64,000 nucleotides of DNA from Alistipes sp. (GTDB taxonomy: Bacteria > Bacteroidota > Bacteroidia > Bacteroidales > Rikenellaceae): assembly GCA_017547175.1 (NCBI GenBank), contig JAFYQI010000011.1:1-64000 (forward strand), in the 5' to 3' direction. Both the position numbers and the translations under genes were made by a program. Position 1 is the first letter of the stretch; every line of letters starts with the position of its first letter. Of the stretch, positions 35,035-43,322 are shown piece by piece. The notes under the pieces were generated by a model. The model saw only the letters and a list, made by a program, of their open reading frames with translations, was not told the DNA's origin and searched no databases.

Positions 35035-36171
35035 TTACTCGCGTACACCGAATTTGAAGGTGCAGTGGCTGGTGTATTGCTCACCCGGACGTACGACAGC
35101 CGAAGGCCACTCGGGCTTGTTGGGCGTGTCGGGATACTTCTGCGTCTCGAGGCAGATACCTACGCGCTGGTTGTAAACGATGCCCTTCTTGCCCGTTACG
35201 GTGCCGTCGAGGAAGTTGCCCGAATAGACCTGGATACCCGGCTCATCGGTGTACACCGTCAACTCGATACCCGTCTCGGGGGCGTAGAGTACCACTGCGG
35301 GCTGTGTCTTGTCACCGGCCGTGTTGAGTACCCAGTTGTGGTCGTAGCCGTTACCGTTCTTGAGCTGGATGTAGTCGAAGTTGTCGATCTCCTTGCCTAC
35401 GGCCTTGGCCTGACGGAAATCCATCGGGGTCTCGGCTACGGGGGCAATCTCACCCGTGGTCATGTAGGTGTCGTCTACGGGGGTGAAGTTGTCGGCATTG
35501 ATCATGAGCTCGTGGCCAAGGATCGTCTGCGTCGGGTCGCCCGTGAGGTTGAAGTAGCTGTGGTTGGTCATGTTGATCACCGTCGGAGCATCGGTTGTAG
35601 CCTTGTAGTCGATTACGATGGCATTCTCGTCGGTGAGCGTGTAGCTGACCTGTGCCTCCACATTGCCGGGGAACTGCTCTTCACCATCGGGCGAGTGGAG
35701 CGTCAGCACGAGGTTGTTCGGCGTAGCCTCAGCCACCGTGTAGAGCTTGTACTGCCAGCCGTTCGGGCCGCCGTGCAGGCAGTGACCGAAGTTGTTTTTC
35801 GGCAGGTCGTACTCCACGCCGTCGATCGAGAACTTGCCCTGACCGATACGGTTGGCGTAGCGGCCGATCGAGGCACCAAAGTCCGAAGGTACGTTCTGAT
35901 AGTCGGCAATCTTATCGAAGCCGAGCACCACGTCGCGCATCTCACCCGTGCGATCGGGTACCATCACCGAAACGATGCGACCACCAAAGGGGGTTACGCA
36001 TACCTCCATGCCGTTGGCATTGGTGAGGGTGTAGAGTGCGGTTGTCTGGCCGTCAATCGTTGTTACGAAGTCAGCCGGATTGAGCCCCGAAATGGGCATG
36101 TTGCACTGCTTCGAGCAGCATCCCGAAATCAGGAGTGCCGAGAGCAGCATCGCGGAAATTTTACGAATCAT
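35035..36171 (-). CDS. galM: Aldose 1-epimerase (mutarotase), lipoprotein form
   Basis: The 378-residue enzyme interconverts alpha and beta anomers of aldoses. A lipoprotein signal (MIRKISAMLLSALLISGC, Cys 18) places it in the periplasm or at the membrane, ahead of uptake. The GalM fold shows RYANRIGQGKF, NMTNHSYFNLTG (catalytic His), YDHNWVLN and the C-terminal GICLETQKYPDTPN with the catalytic Glu. It is the first gene of the arabinose operon, 40 bp ahead of the symporter, so it probably acts on arabinose. Confidence 0.93.
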   Translation of the reverse strand: MIRKISAMLLSALLISGCCSKQCNMPISGLNPADFVTTIDGQTTALYTLTNANGMEVCVTPFGGRIVSVMVPDRTGEMRDVVLGFDKIADYQNVPSDFGASIGRYANRIGQGKFSIDGVEYDLPKNNFGHCLHGGPNGWQYKLYTVAEATPNNLVLTLHSPDGEEQFPGNVEAQVSYTLTDENAIVIDYKATTDAPTVINMTNHSYFNLTGDPTQTILGHELMINADNFTPVDDTYMTTGEIAPVAETPMDFRQAKAVGKEIDNFDYIQLKNGNGYDHNWVLNTAGDKTQPAVVLYAPETGIELTVYTDEPGIQVYSGNFLDGTVTGKKGIVYNQRVGICLETQKYPDTPNKPEWPSAVVRPGEQYTSHCTFKFGVRE

Positions 36172-36205
36172 AACAGTTATTTTTTATTGTTTTGGTTTCG
36201 GTAGG

Positions 36206-36260
36206 AATATAACGTAGTTATATTGCATCAAATATACGGATTATCGGTTGAACAGCCAAA
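36206..36260 (-). promoter_or_regulatory. Arabinose operon promoter with palindromic operator
   Basis: On the minus strand TTTG (36260 to 36257), a 20-bp spacer and TATATTTG (36236 to 36229) form a canonical promoter. A perfect 8-bp inverted repeat, AATATAACGTAGTTATATT (36206-36224), covers the expected transcription start near 36225, an ideal place for a repressor. No ara regulator gene is in the window. Confidence 0.75.
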
Positions 36261-36383
36261 TTTTTTTTGGGGCAGATTTCGAAAAGCGGGTAAATGGCCT
36301 CTCCGCAAACAAAAAAAACAGCTGTTTTGGTTGCGGTGTGTGGAGAAATACAATTTTTTTTGTAATTTCAACCATTAAATTCT

Positions 36384-37277
36384 ATGAGCATGAGAACAAT
36401 GGGGAGAAAGATGCTGCTTGTGATTGTCGCACTCTTGTGGGGCGTGGTGGCGGTGTCAGCCCGCGAACCGGGCTATGTGGCCGTGCCGGATGGCCGACTC
36501 TATTACGAGATTTCGGGTGCGGGTGAACCGCTGATTTTTGTGCATGGTCACTCGCTCGATCGGCGGATGTGGCGTGAGCAGGTGGCCTGTTTTGAAAAGC
36601 ATTTTCGGGTCATCGTTTACGATGCACGCGGTTATGGTCGCTCTTCAAAACAACGCGAGAATCTGCTCTTTACCCATTGTGACGATTTGGTGGCGCTGAT
36701 GAACGCCTTGGGTATTGAAAAGGCTCATGTTGTCGGGCTTTCGATGGGTGGATTTATTGCGGGAGATCTGTTGGCGATGCACCCCGAACGACTGCTCAGT
36801 TGCACGCTGGCTGAGGGGCATATACGCTCTACACCGAGCATCAACGAGCCGATGACAGCTCAGGAGCGAGCCGCCAAACAGATCTCGATTGATGCCGTGA
36901 AGGCGAAGGGCTTGGCGGCCTATAAGAAGGAGTGGTTTGAGTCGTTGATGAAGGGTGGTAGCCGCGCCGAGCGGATGCGACGCCCCTTGTGGCGCATGAT
37001 CCGCAAGTGGGATGGTTGGCAGGCAACGCACCATGAGGTGCACTGCTACTACGCTCGCGAGGCGATGGAGGTACTCAAGGAACGGCGGCCCGAGGTGCCG
37101 ACTCTCTTCTTGTCGGGACGTCGTCCGACGGGCAAACAGCGCACCAATCCGTCGATGATGAACTACCTGAAGAACAGCCGTCACGAATATATTGACGATA
37201 GCGGCCATATGTGTAATATGGAGCAACCCGAAGCCTTCAACGAGATCGTGATGCAATTCTTGGCCGAGTACCGATAG
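36384..37277 (+). CDS. Exported alpha/beta-hydrolase
   Basis: The 297-residue protein has an N-terminal signal peptide ending near VSAREPG (residue 31), so it is exported. The alpha/beta-hydrolase fold is clear: LIFVHGHSLDRRMW (oxyanion), VYDARGYGRSS, HVVGLSMGGFIAGDL with the nucleophile Ser, TLFLSGRRPTG, and YIDDSGHMCNMEQPEAF with the catalytic His. Substrate unknown. Two in-frame Met codons follow the first by 3 and 6 codons and cannot be separated. It is transcribed alone from the region shared with the divergent arabinose operon. Confidence 0.82.
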   Translation: MSMRTMGRKMLLVIVALLWGVVAVSAREPGYVAVPDGRLYYEISGAGEPLIFVHGHSLDRRMWREQVACFEKHFRVIVYDARGYGRSSKQRENLLFTHCDDLVALMNALGIEKAHVVGLSMGGFIAGDLLAMHPERLLSCTLAEGHIRSTPSINEPMTAQERAAKQISIDAVKAKGLAAYKKEWFESLMKGGSRAERMRRPLWRMIRKWDGWQATHHEVHCYYAREAMEVLKERRPEVPTLFLSGRRPTGKQRTNPSMMNYLKNSRHEYIDDSGHMCNMEQPEAFNEIVMQFLAEYR

Positions 37278-37314
37278 TGGTGGTGGGGGATCGCTCTGTG
37301 CATCGCTTGTAACC

Positions 37315-37351
37315 AAAAAAAAGCGGAACCGAAATTCGGCTCCGCTTTTTT
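37315..37351. terminator. Bidirectional terminator between convergent hydrolase and kduD genes
   Basis: AAGCGGAACCGAA pairs with TTCGGCTCCGCTT with one A-C mismatch; A-run on the left and T-run on the right allow termination in both directions. Confidence 0.85.
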
Positions 37352-37366
37352 GTGTAAAGGTTTCGA

Positions 37367-38161
37367 CTACTGCGGCTGCTTGCCGATGTAAGTCAGGATA
37401 CCACCATCCACATAGAGGATGTGGCCATTCACGGCGTCCGAAGCCTTCGATGCGAGGAATACGGCGGGACCGCCCAGCTCATCGGGCTCGAGCCAGCGAC
37501 CTGCGGGGGTCTTGGCGCAGATGAACGAATCGAACGGGTGGCGCGAACCGTCAGCCTGCTTCTCACGCAGCGGGGCGGTCTGGGGCGTAGCGATGTAACC
37601 CGGGCCGATACCGTTGCACTGGATGTTGTACTCACCATACTCCGAGCAGATGTTGCGCGTGAGCATCTTCAGACCACCCTTGGCAGCTGCGTAAGCCGAT
37701 ACGGTTTCACGACCCAGCTCCGACATCATCGAGCAGATGTTGATGATCTTACCCTCGCGACGCTCCATCATCTCGGGAATCACGGCGCTGGCGCAGATAA
37801 ACGGACCTACAAGGTCGATGTCGATCACCTGCTGGAACTCGGCGCGCTTCATCTCGTGCATCGGGATGCGTTTGATGATACCGGCGTTGTTTACCAGGAT
37901 GTCGATCTGGCCTACCTCGGCATGTACCTTCTCGACCATCTCCTTCACCTGATCCTCGTTCGTCACGTCGCATACGTAGCCGTGTACGTTCTCGATGCCG
38001 TGCTCCTTATAGTTGGCCAGACCCTTCTCCAGGGCAGCCTCGTTGATGTCGTTAAAAATGATGTTCTTGATGCCTGCAGCTACAAAAGCCTTGGCGATGT
38101 TGAAACCGATGCCATACGAAGCACCCGTGATCCAAGCATTCTTTCCTTCGAGCGAAAACAT
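37367..38161 (-). CDS. kduD: 2-dehydro-3-deoxy-D-gluconate 5-dehydrogenase KduD (SDR)
   Basis: The 264-residue short-chain dehydrogenase has the NAD(P)-binding GASYGIGFNIAKAF (near 11-24), NNAGIIKR, catalytic Ser in NICSMMSELG and the YAAAKGG motif with Tyr and Lys. Sequence alone could also mean gluconate 5-dehydrogenase, but the kduI gene upstream favours KduD, which reduces 2,5-diketo-3-deoxygluconate in uronate breakdown from pectin or glycosaminoglycans. The 213-bp gap to kduI holds no gene. Confidence 0.85.
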   Translation of the reverse strand: MFSLEGKNAWITGASYGIGFNIAKAFVAAGIKNIIFNDINEAALEKGLANYKEHGIENVHGYVCDVTNEDQVKEMVEKVHAEVGQIDILVNNAGIIKRIPMHEMKRAEFQQVIDIDLVGPFICASAVIPEMMERREGKIINICSMMSELGRETVSAYAAAKGGLKMLTRNICSEYGEYNIQCNGIGPGYIATPQTAPLREKQADGSRHPFDSFICAKTPAGRWLEPDELGGPAVFLASKASDAVNGHILYVDGGILTYIGKQPQ

Positions 38162-38374
38162 ATTTTTTTAGTGTTTTTATGCGGCGTCTTTCGCACCTTG
38201 TTCGGTGTAAAACCTACTCGCTGAAAAGTTGTAAAAGTCAGTGAGCGGGCCGCGTTGTTGTTAATTAAGTTGTTGCTTTGTTCTACGTGTCGGATTGGTA
38301 TTTATCGAAACAGATCGTCGAAACTCTATCTAAGAATTTCGCACCATCCTGCATCGAGACGCCCTTCGACTGTA

Positions 38375-39217
38375 TTACTTCAGATCCGTGATCTTCGAGA
38401 AGTCCTGATCGCCGTAGTCGAGGTTCTCACCGCCCATACCCCAAATGAAGGTGTAGTTGTGCGTAGCGGCGGCGCTGTGGATCGACCACTCGGGCGAGAG
38501 AACAGCCTGCTCGTTGTGCATCCAGATATGGCGCGTCTCCTCGACCTCACCCATCAGGTGGCAAACAGCGTCGGTCTCGGGTACCTCAAAGTAGAAGTAG
38601 GCCTCCATACGGCGCGAGTGTACGTGTGCCGGCATGGTGTTCCATACGCTACCAGTAGCCAACTCGGTCATACCCATCTGCAACTGGCAGGTCGGCAGTA
38701 CCTGGTTAACGATCATCTTGTTGATGTTGCGCTCGTTCGAACCCTCCAACGAACCCATGTGGGCTACCGAAGCATTCTCCTTCGTAACCTTCTTGTCGGG
38801 ATACGAGGTGTGAGCCGTGCACGAGTTGAAGTAGAACTTGGCGGGGTTGGCCTTATCTACGCTCTCGAAGGTTACCTCGCGGTCGCCCGAACCGAGGTAG
38901 AGGGCCTCCTTGTAGTCGAGCTCATAGACTGCATCACCAGCCTTCACGATACCCTTGCCGCCTACGTTGAAGATACCCAACTCACGACGGGTGAGGAAGT
39001 AGGGAGCCTTCAGCGGATCGATAGCCTCCAGCTTGAGAGCCTCCTCGACGGGCATGGCGCCACCTACGACCATACGGTCATACATCGAATAAACCATGTT
39101 TACCTCGTCAGCAGCAAATACCGTCTCGATTAGGAAATCACGGCGCATGCGCTTCGTGTCATAATGCTTGGCATCTTCGGGATGCGCAGCATAGCGAACT
39201 TCGTAATTTGTTTTCAT
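38375..39217 (-). CDS. kduI: 5-dehydro-4-deoxy-D-glucuronate isomerase KduI
   Basis: The 280-residue cupin enzyme isomerises 5-keto-4-deoxyuronate to 2,5-diketo-3-deoxygluconate, the substrate of KduD. The N terminus NYEVRYAAHPEDAKHYDT and MPAHVHSRRMEAYFYFEVPE (zinc ligands H, H, E) are typical, as is the C-terminal IHSAAATHNYTFIWGM. Length equals the family. It leads the kduI-kduD unit under a canonical promoter. Confidence 0.96.
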   Translation of the reverse strand: MKTNYEVRYAAHPEDAKHYDTKRMRRDFLIETVFAADEVNMVYSMYDRMVVGGAMPVEEALKLEAIDPLKAPYFLTRRELGIFNVGGKGIVKAGDAVYELDYKEALYLGSGDREVTFESVDKANPAKFYFNSCTAHTSYPDKKVTKENASVAHMGSLEGSNERNINKMIVNQVLPTCQLQMGMTELATGSVWNTMPAHVHSRRMEAYFYFEVPETDAVCHLMGEVEETRHIWMHNEQAVLSPEWSIHSAAATHNYTFIWGMGGENLDYGDQDFSKITDLK

Positions 39218-39290
39218 CTTGAAAGTGATTATTAGATTGTTTTTATAGTTGTTTACCGGTTAGTTCTTGTCCGAACACATTTTATCCAAA

Positions 39291-39321
39291 CAAAGTTAGT
39301 GAAAGGAAATGAGAAATGCAA
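39291..39321 (-). promoter_or_regulatory. Promoter of kduI-kduD
   Basis: Minus-strand TAACTTTG (39298 to 39291) with TTG (39321 to 39319) 20 bp upstream. The leader to the kduI ATG at 39217 is about 70 nt. Confidence 0.65.
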
Positions 39322-39356
39322 GCGAGGAAGGCGATTTTGGGTAAAATATGTACAAG

Positions 39357-39384
39357 AAAAAAGAGCCGCCGGCAGGCGACTCTT
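39357..39384 (-). terminator. Terminator of the S24 repressor gene
   Basis: AAGAG-C-CGCC / GGCG-A-CTCTT with loop GGCA and a T4 run on the minus strand, 22 bp past the repressor stop. Confidence 0.75.
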
Positions 39385-39405
39385 ATCTACAGAGCAGGAA
39401 GTGTG

Positions 39406-40077
39406 CTATCGCATCGAGGTCATACGGATCGAAGCCTTTACCAAGGCAAGCGCGCGGATGCGGTCGATAGCCACATCCTTGTCGGCATGGTGGGGATTCT
39501 GGCTCACGAGCTTCACATAGCCCGCGCGATCCGATTTTTGGATATACTTTACGGTGATGTACTCCTCGCCGTCGATCTCGATCGAGAGTAGGTACATGTC
39601 ACCCCAGAAGATGTCTTCGATGTTTTGGAGCTGCTTGTACAGGACGATGTCGCCACTCTTCAGCAACGGGTACATTGAGTCGCCTGCGATGTAGATTGCA
39701 CCATCGCATTTCGGCAGGTTGGGGATATGGATGAAGTTAACGGGCTTGAAATCTGCTTGGTTGTTGAAGAGCGGAACCAAGCCGGCCGTACCTTCGATCG
39801 AGAAGAGAGGAACGCTCTGCATCGGCAACGACGAGTCGGTGCGGAGCATGAAGGTCTGCAAATCGGGCTTGGCGTTGAACATCTCGCCGTGACCACTCTC
39901 CAGCCACTCGGGATTCACGTTCAATTCTTGAACTAATATGTTGCGGTTGCGTGTCGAGAGTCCCGTCTTACCGGTTTCGATCATTGAGAGGGCGGCTTTC
40001 CCGACTCCAAGTCGCTGTGCTAACTGCTCTTGCGTCAATCCGAGCTCCTTTCGTATCAGTTTGACTCGTTCGTTCAT
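39406..40077 (-). CDS. XRE-type repressor with S24 (LexA-like) peptidase domain
   Basis: The 223-residue protein looks like a phage CI-type repressor. Residues 5-55 are a helix-turn-helix domain (LGLTQEQLAQRLGVGKAALSMIE). The S24 domain has the Ser nucleophile in GDSMYPLLKSGD and the Lys in EYITVKYIQK. An Ala-Gly pair in EGTAGLVPL, before the Ser, is a possible autocleavage site, so RecA-induced self-cleavage is plausible. It diverges from a small gene and a terminase gene, as a repressor would in a prophage. It may also be a domesticated SOS-type regulator. Confidence 0.8.
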   Translation of the reverse strand: MNERVKLIRKELGLTQEQLAQRLGVGKAALSMIETGKTGLSTRNRNILVQELNVNPEWLESGHGEMFNAKPDLQTFMLRTDSSLPMQSVPLFSIEGTAGLVPLFNNQADFKPVNFIHIPNLPKCDGAIYIAGDSMYPLLKSGDIVLYKQLQNIEDIFWGDMYLLSIEIDGEEYITVKYIQKSDRAGYVKLVSQNPHHADKDVAIDRIRALALVKASIRMTSMR

Positions 40078-40159
40078 GGTGGTGTGATTAGAAAAACCTA
40101 TATAAAAAATTTAACATTTCGAGTACCAAAATCAATTTTTGAACTTATCTTTGTACTTG

Positions 40160-40189
40160 CAAAGTTAAGCAATTTGCGTTATAAAACAA
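40160..40189 (-). promoter_or_regulatory. Promoter of the S24 repressor
   Basis: Minus-strand TAACTTTG (40167 to 40160) with TTG (40189 to 40187) 19 bp upstream. A rightward -7-like TATCTTTG at 40146-40153 overlaps this region and could start the divergent gene, but has no clear -33 element. Confidence 0.6.
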
Positions 40190-40219
40190 CTTTTTTTGAT
40201 AAAAAATTACACAATATCA

Positions 40220-40510
40220 ATGATTTTTACTATTTCATCTCAACTCTATGAGGAAGTTCAAGCTCGTTTGATCGAGGCGATCGGTGCTCGCAGCTACTAT
40301 TCGGGGGCGCTTTCGTGGGAGTCGGAGGGGGTTGCTTGCCGCTTGGTGGTCAGCTGTTTTGTCTATCGTCGTCGTGAGACGATGCCCGAAGGTTCGTTCG
40401 ATGCGATCTACGATTTGGTACCTGTATGGTGGGAGTTCCACACAGCCGACGAGCAGGGCGAACAGCTCAACGATTTCTCCTTTTCCGAGTTGCGCGCACG
40501 CCTGCGGTAG
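40220..40510 (+). CDS. Hypothetical 96-residue protein
   Basis: A small acidic soluble protein with no recognised family. It starts MIFTISSQLYEEVQARLIEAIG; an upstream Met at 40196 is less likely. The product contains SGALSWESEGVACRLVVSCFVYRRRETMPEG and a Trp-rich segment VPVWWEF, giving a small alpha/beta protein. It lies divergent from the repressor and ahead of the terminase, separated from the latter by two hairpins. Confidence 0.6.
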   Translation: MIFTISSQLYEEVQARLIEAIGARSYYSGALSWESEGVACRLVVSCFVYRRRETMPEGSFDAIYDLVPVWWEFHTADEQGEQLNDFSFSELRARLR

Positions 40511-40523
40511 CAGGTGTGGCCTT

Positions 40524-40572
40524 GGCTCGGATTGCCTCTCTTCGGGCGCGGCAACGCCCTCCGAGCCTTTTT
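40524..40572 (+). terminator. Terminator after the 96-residue gene
   Basis: GGCTCGGA pairs exactly with TCCGAGCC, with inner TTGCC/GGCAA pairing, then TTTTT. It lies 13 bp after the stop. Confidence 0.8.
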
Positions 40573-40657
40573 GTAAAGCCGGTCATCTGGTAACCCTATA
40601 CGGCTGACCTCTCGCTGTTTTTATTCCGCCTGTCGTGTTGCCGCACAAAGGAGTCAC

Positions 40658-40683
40658 GAGGAGGGGAAATCCCCCTCCTCCTT
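40658..40683 (+). terminator. G/C-rich hairpin upstream of the terminase gene
   Basis: GAGGAGGGG and CCCCTCCTC pair over 9 bp with a five-base loop and are followed by CTTTAATT. It lies 17 bp before the terminase ATG, so it is either a weak terminator or a structure limiting translation of that gene. Confidence 0.5.
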
Positions 40684-40699
40684 TAATTATAAAATAAGT

Positions 40700-42112
40700 A
40701 TGTCGTATTGTTCATTTCCCGATTTTGCCCGCTCGGTCTATCCGTTTTTAGAGTTCGAGCCTTTCCATGAAACCTATTACCGCGTCTTGCAGGCCTTTGC
40801 CGAGGGACGCATCAGACGTTTGGTAGTTACCATGCCGCCGCAACATGGCAAGAGTATGGGGGCAACCACCTTGTTGCCCGCCTATCTGCTGGGCCTTGAT
40901 CCTGATCTGCGCGTGGCAATTGCCTCCTACTCTGCGTCGCTTGCCTCGAAGTTTAACCGTCGCGCACAACGTATTCTCGATTCGCGTGAATATGCCGAAC
41001 TCTTTCCGGATACCACCATCAAACAGGGGGCGCGTCCGCAAGGCTATATTCGCACGTCGGACGAGGTGGAGATTATCGACCACAAGGGGTCACTGCTTTC
41101 GGTCGGACGCGAGGGGTCGCTTACGGGCAATCGGGTCGATTGTTTCATCCTTGACGACCTCTACAAAGATGCCATGGAGGCCAACTCGCCTTTGGTGCGC
41201 ACCAATTGCTGGGAGTGGTACACCTCGGTTGTTCGAACCCGCATGCATAATCAGTCGCGCGAATTGATTGTCTTTACGCGTTGGCATGAGGAGGACCTGA
41301 TTGGTGAGTTAATGCGCCGCGAGTCGTTTGTGACACTGATCCATTGGGCGCAACTTGATGCGGTAGAGGAGGATACCTGGTTGCATCTGAATTTTGAAGC
41401 GCTGAAAGCTTCACCGCCCACCGAACTCGATCCGCGCCGGGAGGGGGAGGCGCTTTGGGAGTCGCAGCAAGGTGTTAAATTGCTTACAGCCAAACGAAAG
41501 CTCGATCCGTTGCAGTTTGAGGCGATGTATCAAGGCCATCCTACAGCGCGCGAGGGGCTGCTCTACGGGACGAATTTCGGCGAATATGACCACCTGCCAC
41601 ACGAGATTGTCCGCTATGGCTCCTATACCGATACGGCCGATATGGGTGACGACTACCTCTGTTCGCTGGCCTATGCGGTCGATGTCGATGGCTTGATTTA
41701 TATTACAGATTGCGTCTATACGCGCGAGTCAATGGAGTTGACCGAATCGATGGTGGCCGAGATGTTGCGTCGCAGCGGAACGCGTCAGGCGCGCATTGAG
41801 AGTAATAACGGTGGCCGAGGTTTTGCACGAGCGGTGCAACGAATGGTCCCCGAGGTGGCGGTGGAGTGGTTTCACCAGAGTGGTAACAAAGAGGCCCGCA
41901 TCCTCTCCAATGCCCCGACGGTGCTCCATCTGCTCCGTTTTCCGCAGGGTTGGAATCACCTTTGGCCTGAATTGTATCAGCACCTTACGACCTATCGCCG
42001 CACTTTTCGCGCCAACCGTTGGCACGATGCGGCTGATGTGGTGACAGGTATTGTTGAAAAGGAGGTGACCGATCGGACAAAAAGCAAACTGCGAAGCGTA
42101 CGTTTTTTGTAA
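40700..42112 (+). CDS. Orphan phage terminase large subunit
   Basis: The 470-residue protein is a complete-looking TerL DNA-packaging motor. The ATPase part has MPPQHGKS (residues 45-52, Walker A variant of P-P-x-H-G-K-S) and DCFILDDL (147-154, Walker B), with FTRWHEEDLIGEL as a coupling motif. The C-terminal part (about 310-470) is RNase H-like (SYTDTADMGDDYLCSLAYAV, with Asp candidates for the nuclease centre; ARIESNNGG). No portal, capsid or small terminase gene accompanies it, so it is a phage relic or a reused gene. The frame is intact with normal codon use and its own terminator. Confidence 0.85.
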   Translation: MSYCSFPDFARSVYPFLEFEPFHETYYRVLQAFAEGRIRRLVVTMPPQHGKSMGATTLLPAYLLGLDPDLRVAIASYSASLASKFNRRAQRILDSREYAELFPDTTIKQGARPQGYIRTSDEVEIIDHKGSLLSVGREGSLTGNRVDCFILDDLYKDAMEANSPLVRTNCWEWYTSVVRTRMHNQSRELIVFTRWHEEDLIGELMRRESFVTLIHWAQLDAVEEDTWLHLNFEALKASPPTELDPRREGEALWESQQGVKLLTAKRKLDPLQFEAMYQGHPTAREGLLYGTNFGEYDHLPHEIVRYGSYTDTADMGDDYLCSLAYAVDVDGLIYITDCVYTRESMELTESMVAEMLRRSGTRQARIESNNGGRGFARAVQRMVPEVAVEWFHQSGNKEARILSNAPTVLHLLRFPQGWNHLWPELYQHLTTYRRTFRANRWHDAADVVTGIVEKEVTDRTKSKLRSVRFL

Positions 42113-42156
42113 GTTGAAAGTTTTTTGTCGTGCTTGTTGCCACACAACAAAAGTAG

Positions 42157-42191
42157 AGGGAGATAGCTTTCTTGTTGCTATCTCCCTTTTT
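42157..42191 (+). terminator. Terminator after the terminase gene
   Basis: AGGGAGATAGC / GCTATCTCCCT (11 bp, nine-base loop) followed by TTTTTG, 44 bp past the terminase stop. Confidence 0.88.
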
Positions 42192-42237
42192 GTTGCGCTA
42201 ACTGAATTTCAATATTCAACGCTCAACCTTCAGTTTT

Positions 42238-43269
42238 CTACAGCAGCTCTTCGAGTCGGGCTACGGGGGCGATGTCGAGCGACGAGAATTCGCCTTTCTG
42301 GTAGCGGTGATAACCGGCCATGGCGATCATGGCGGCGTTATCGGTGGTGAACTTAAATTCGGGCAGGAAGGTTCTCCAGCCGCGCTTTTTACCTTCGGCT
42401 ACAATGCCGTCGCGCAATCCCGAGTTGGCCGATACACCACCTGCGATGGCGATGTCGCGGATGCCGGTCTCTTTCGATGCGCGAACCAGCTGCTTTAGGA
42501 GGATCTCGATGATCGTATGCTGTAACGAGGCACAGAGATCGGCCTTGTTCTCTTCGATGAAATTGGGGTTCTCCTTGACGGCATCACGCAGGGTGTAGAG
42601 GAACGAAGTCTTGAGCCCCGAGAATGAGTAGTTAAAACCATCGACGTGGGGGCGTGCAAAGTGAAAAGCCTTAGGATTGCCCTCTTTGGCCAGACGATCG
42701 ATGACCGGACCGCCCGGATAGGGAAGTCCCATCACCTTGGCGCACTTGTCGAACGCTTCACCGGCGGCGTCGTCGATCGTAGTGCCGAGAATCTCCATCT
42801 CACACGGCGACTCTACGCGTACGATCTGCGTATGACCTCCGCTGACCAACAGACACAAGAAAGGGAAGCGCGGGTGGGGCAGTTCGCGATCAGGCATGTC
42901 GATCAGGTGCGAAAGAATATGGCCCTGCAGGTGGTTTACCTCCACCAGGGGGATGTTCTGCGCAATCGACAACCCTTTGGCAAACGAAACGCCGACCAAG
43001 AGCGATCCGACCAAGCCGGGGCCACGCGTGAAGGCGATGGCGTCGATCTCCTCGACCGAGATGCCGGCCTCTTTGAGGGCCGTATCCACAACGGGGATGA
43101 TATTCTGTTGATGGGCACGCGATGCTAATTCGGGAATCACGCCGCCATATTTGATATGTACGGCCTGCGAGGCGATGACATTCGAGAGCAATACGTTGTT
43201 ACGCAGTACGGCAGCCGATGTGTCATCGCACGAAGATTCGATACCTAAAATGGTGATGTTGCTGTTCAT
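42238..43269 (-). CDS. tsaD: tRNA N6-threonylcarbamoyladenosine transferase TsaD
   Basis: The 343-residue ASKHA-fold enzyme transfers threonylcarbamoyl to A37 of ANN-decoding tRNAs with TsaB and TsaE. ILGIESSCDDTSAAVL starts the protein, HLQGHILSH holds metal-binding His residues and IAIAGGVSANSGLR is the C-terminal ATP-site motif. The Met at 43269 is chosen over one 16 codons upstream because that stretch is an intrinsic terminator. A -7 box ends 4 bp before this ATG, so the message may be leaderless. Confidence 0.96.
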   Translation of the reverse strand: MNSNITILGIESSCDDTSAAVLRNNVLLSNVIASQAVHIKYGGVIPELASRAHQQNIIPVVDTALKEAGISVEEIDAIAFTRGPGLVGSLLVGVSFAKGLSIAQNIPLVEVNHLQGHILSHLIDMPDRELPHPRFPFLCLLVSGGHTQIVRVESPCEMEILGTTIDDAAGEAFDKCAKVMGLPYPGGPVIDRLAKEGNPKAFHFARPHVDGFNYSFSGLKTSFLYTLRDAVKENPNFIEENKADLCASLQHTIIEILLKQLVRASKETGIRDIAIAGGVSANSGLRDGIVAEGKKRGWRTFLPEFKFTTDNAAMIAMAGYHRYQKGEFSSLDIAPVARLEELL

Positions 43270-43273
43270 GTTG

Positions 43274-43281
43274 CAAAGGTA
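43274..43281 (-). promoter_or_regulatory. -7 box abutting tsaD
   Basis: TACCTTTG on the minus strand fits TAnnTTTG, and the expected start falls about 1 nt before the tsaD ATG. The -33 element is not clear because a terminator stem occupies the region. Confidence 0.45.
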
Positions 43282-43285
43282 TTCA

Positions 43286-43321
43286 AAAAAAATGAGTTCG
43301 AAACTGCTCGAACTCATTTTT
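43286..43321 (-). terminator. Bidirectional terminator between aldehyde dehydrogenase and tsaD
   Basis: AAATGAGTTCGA / TCGAACTCATTT (12 bp, six-base loop), with A-run left and T-run right, directly behind the dehydrogenase stop. Confidence 0.88.
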
Positions 43322-43322
43322 C

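Noticed and set aside
36310..36326. Palindrome AAACAGCTGTTT near the exported hydrolase as an operator
   Set aside because: It is in an A/T homopolymer setting and no promoter box lies at a sensible distance, so its meaning is unclear.
39406..42112. Complete prophage
   Set aside because: Only a repressor-like gene and a terminase large subunit are found; no integrase, portal, capsid, tail or lysis genes and no attachment-site repeats.
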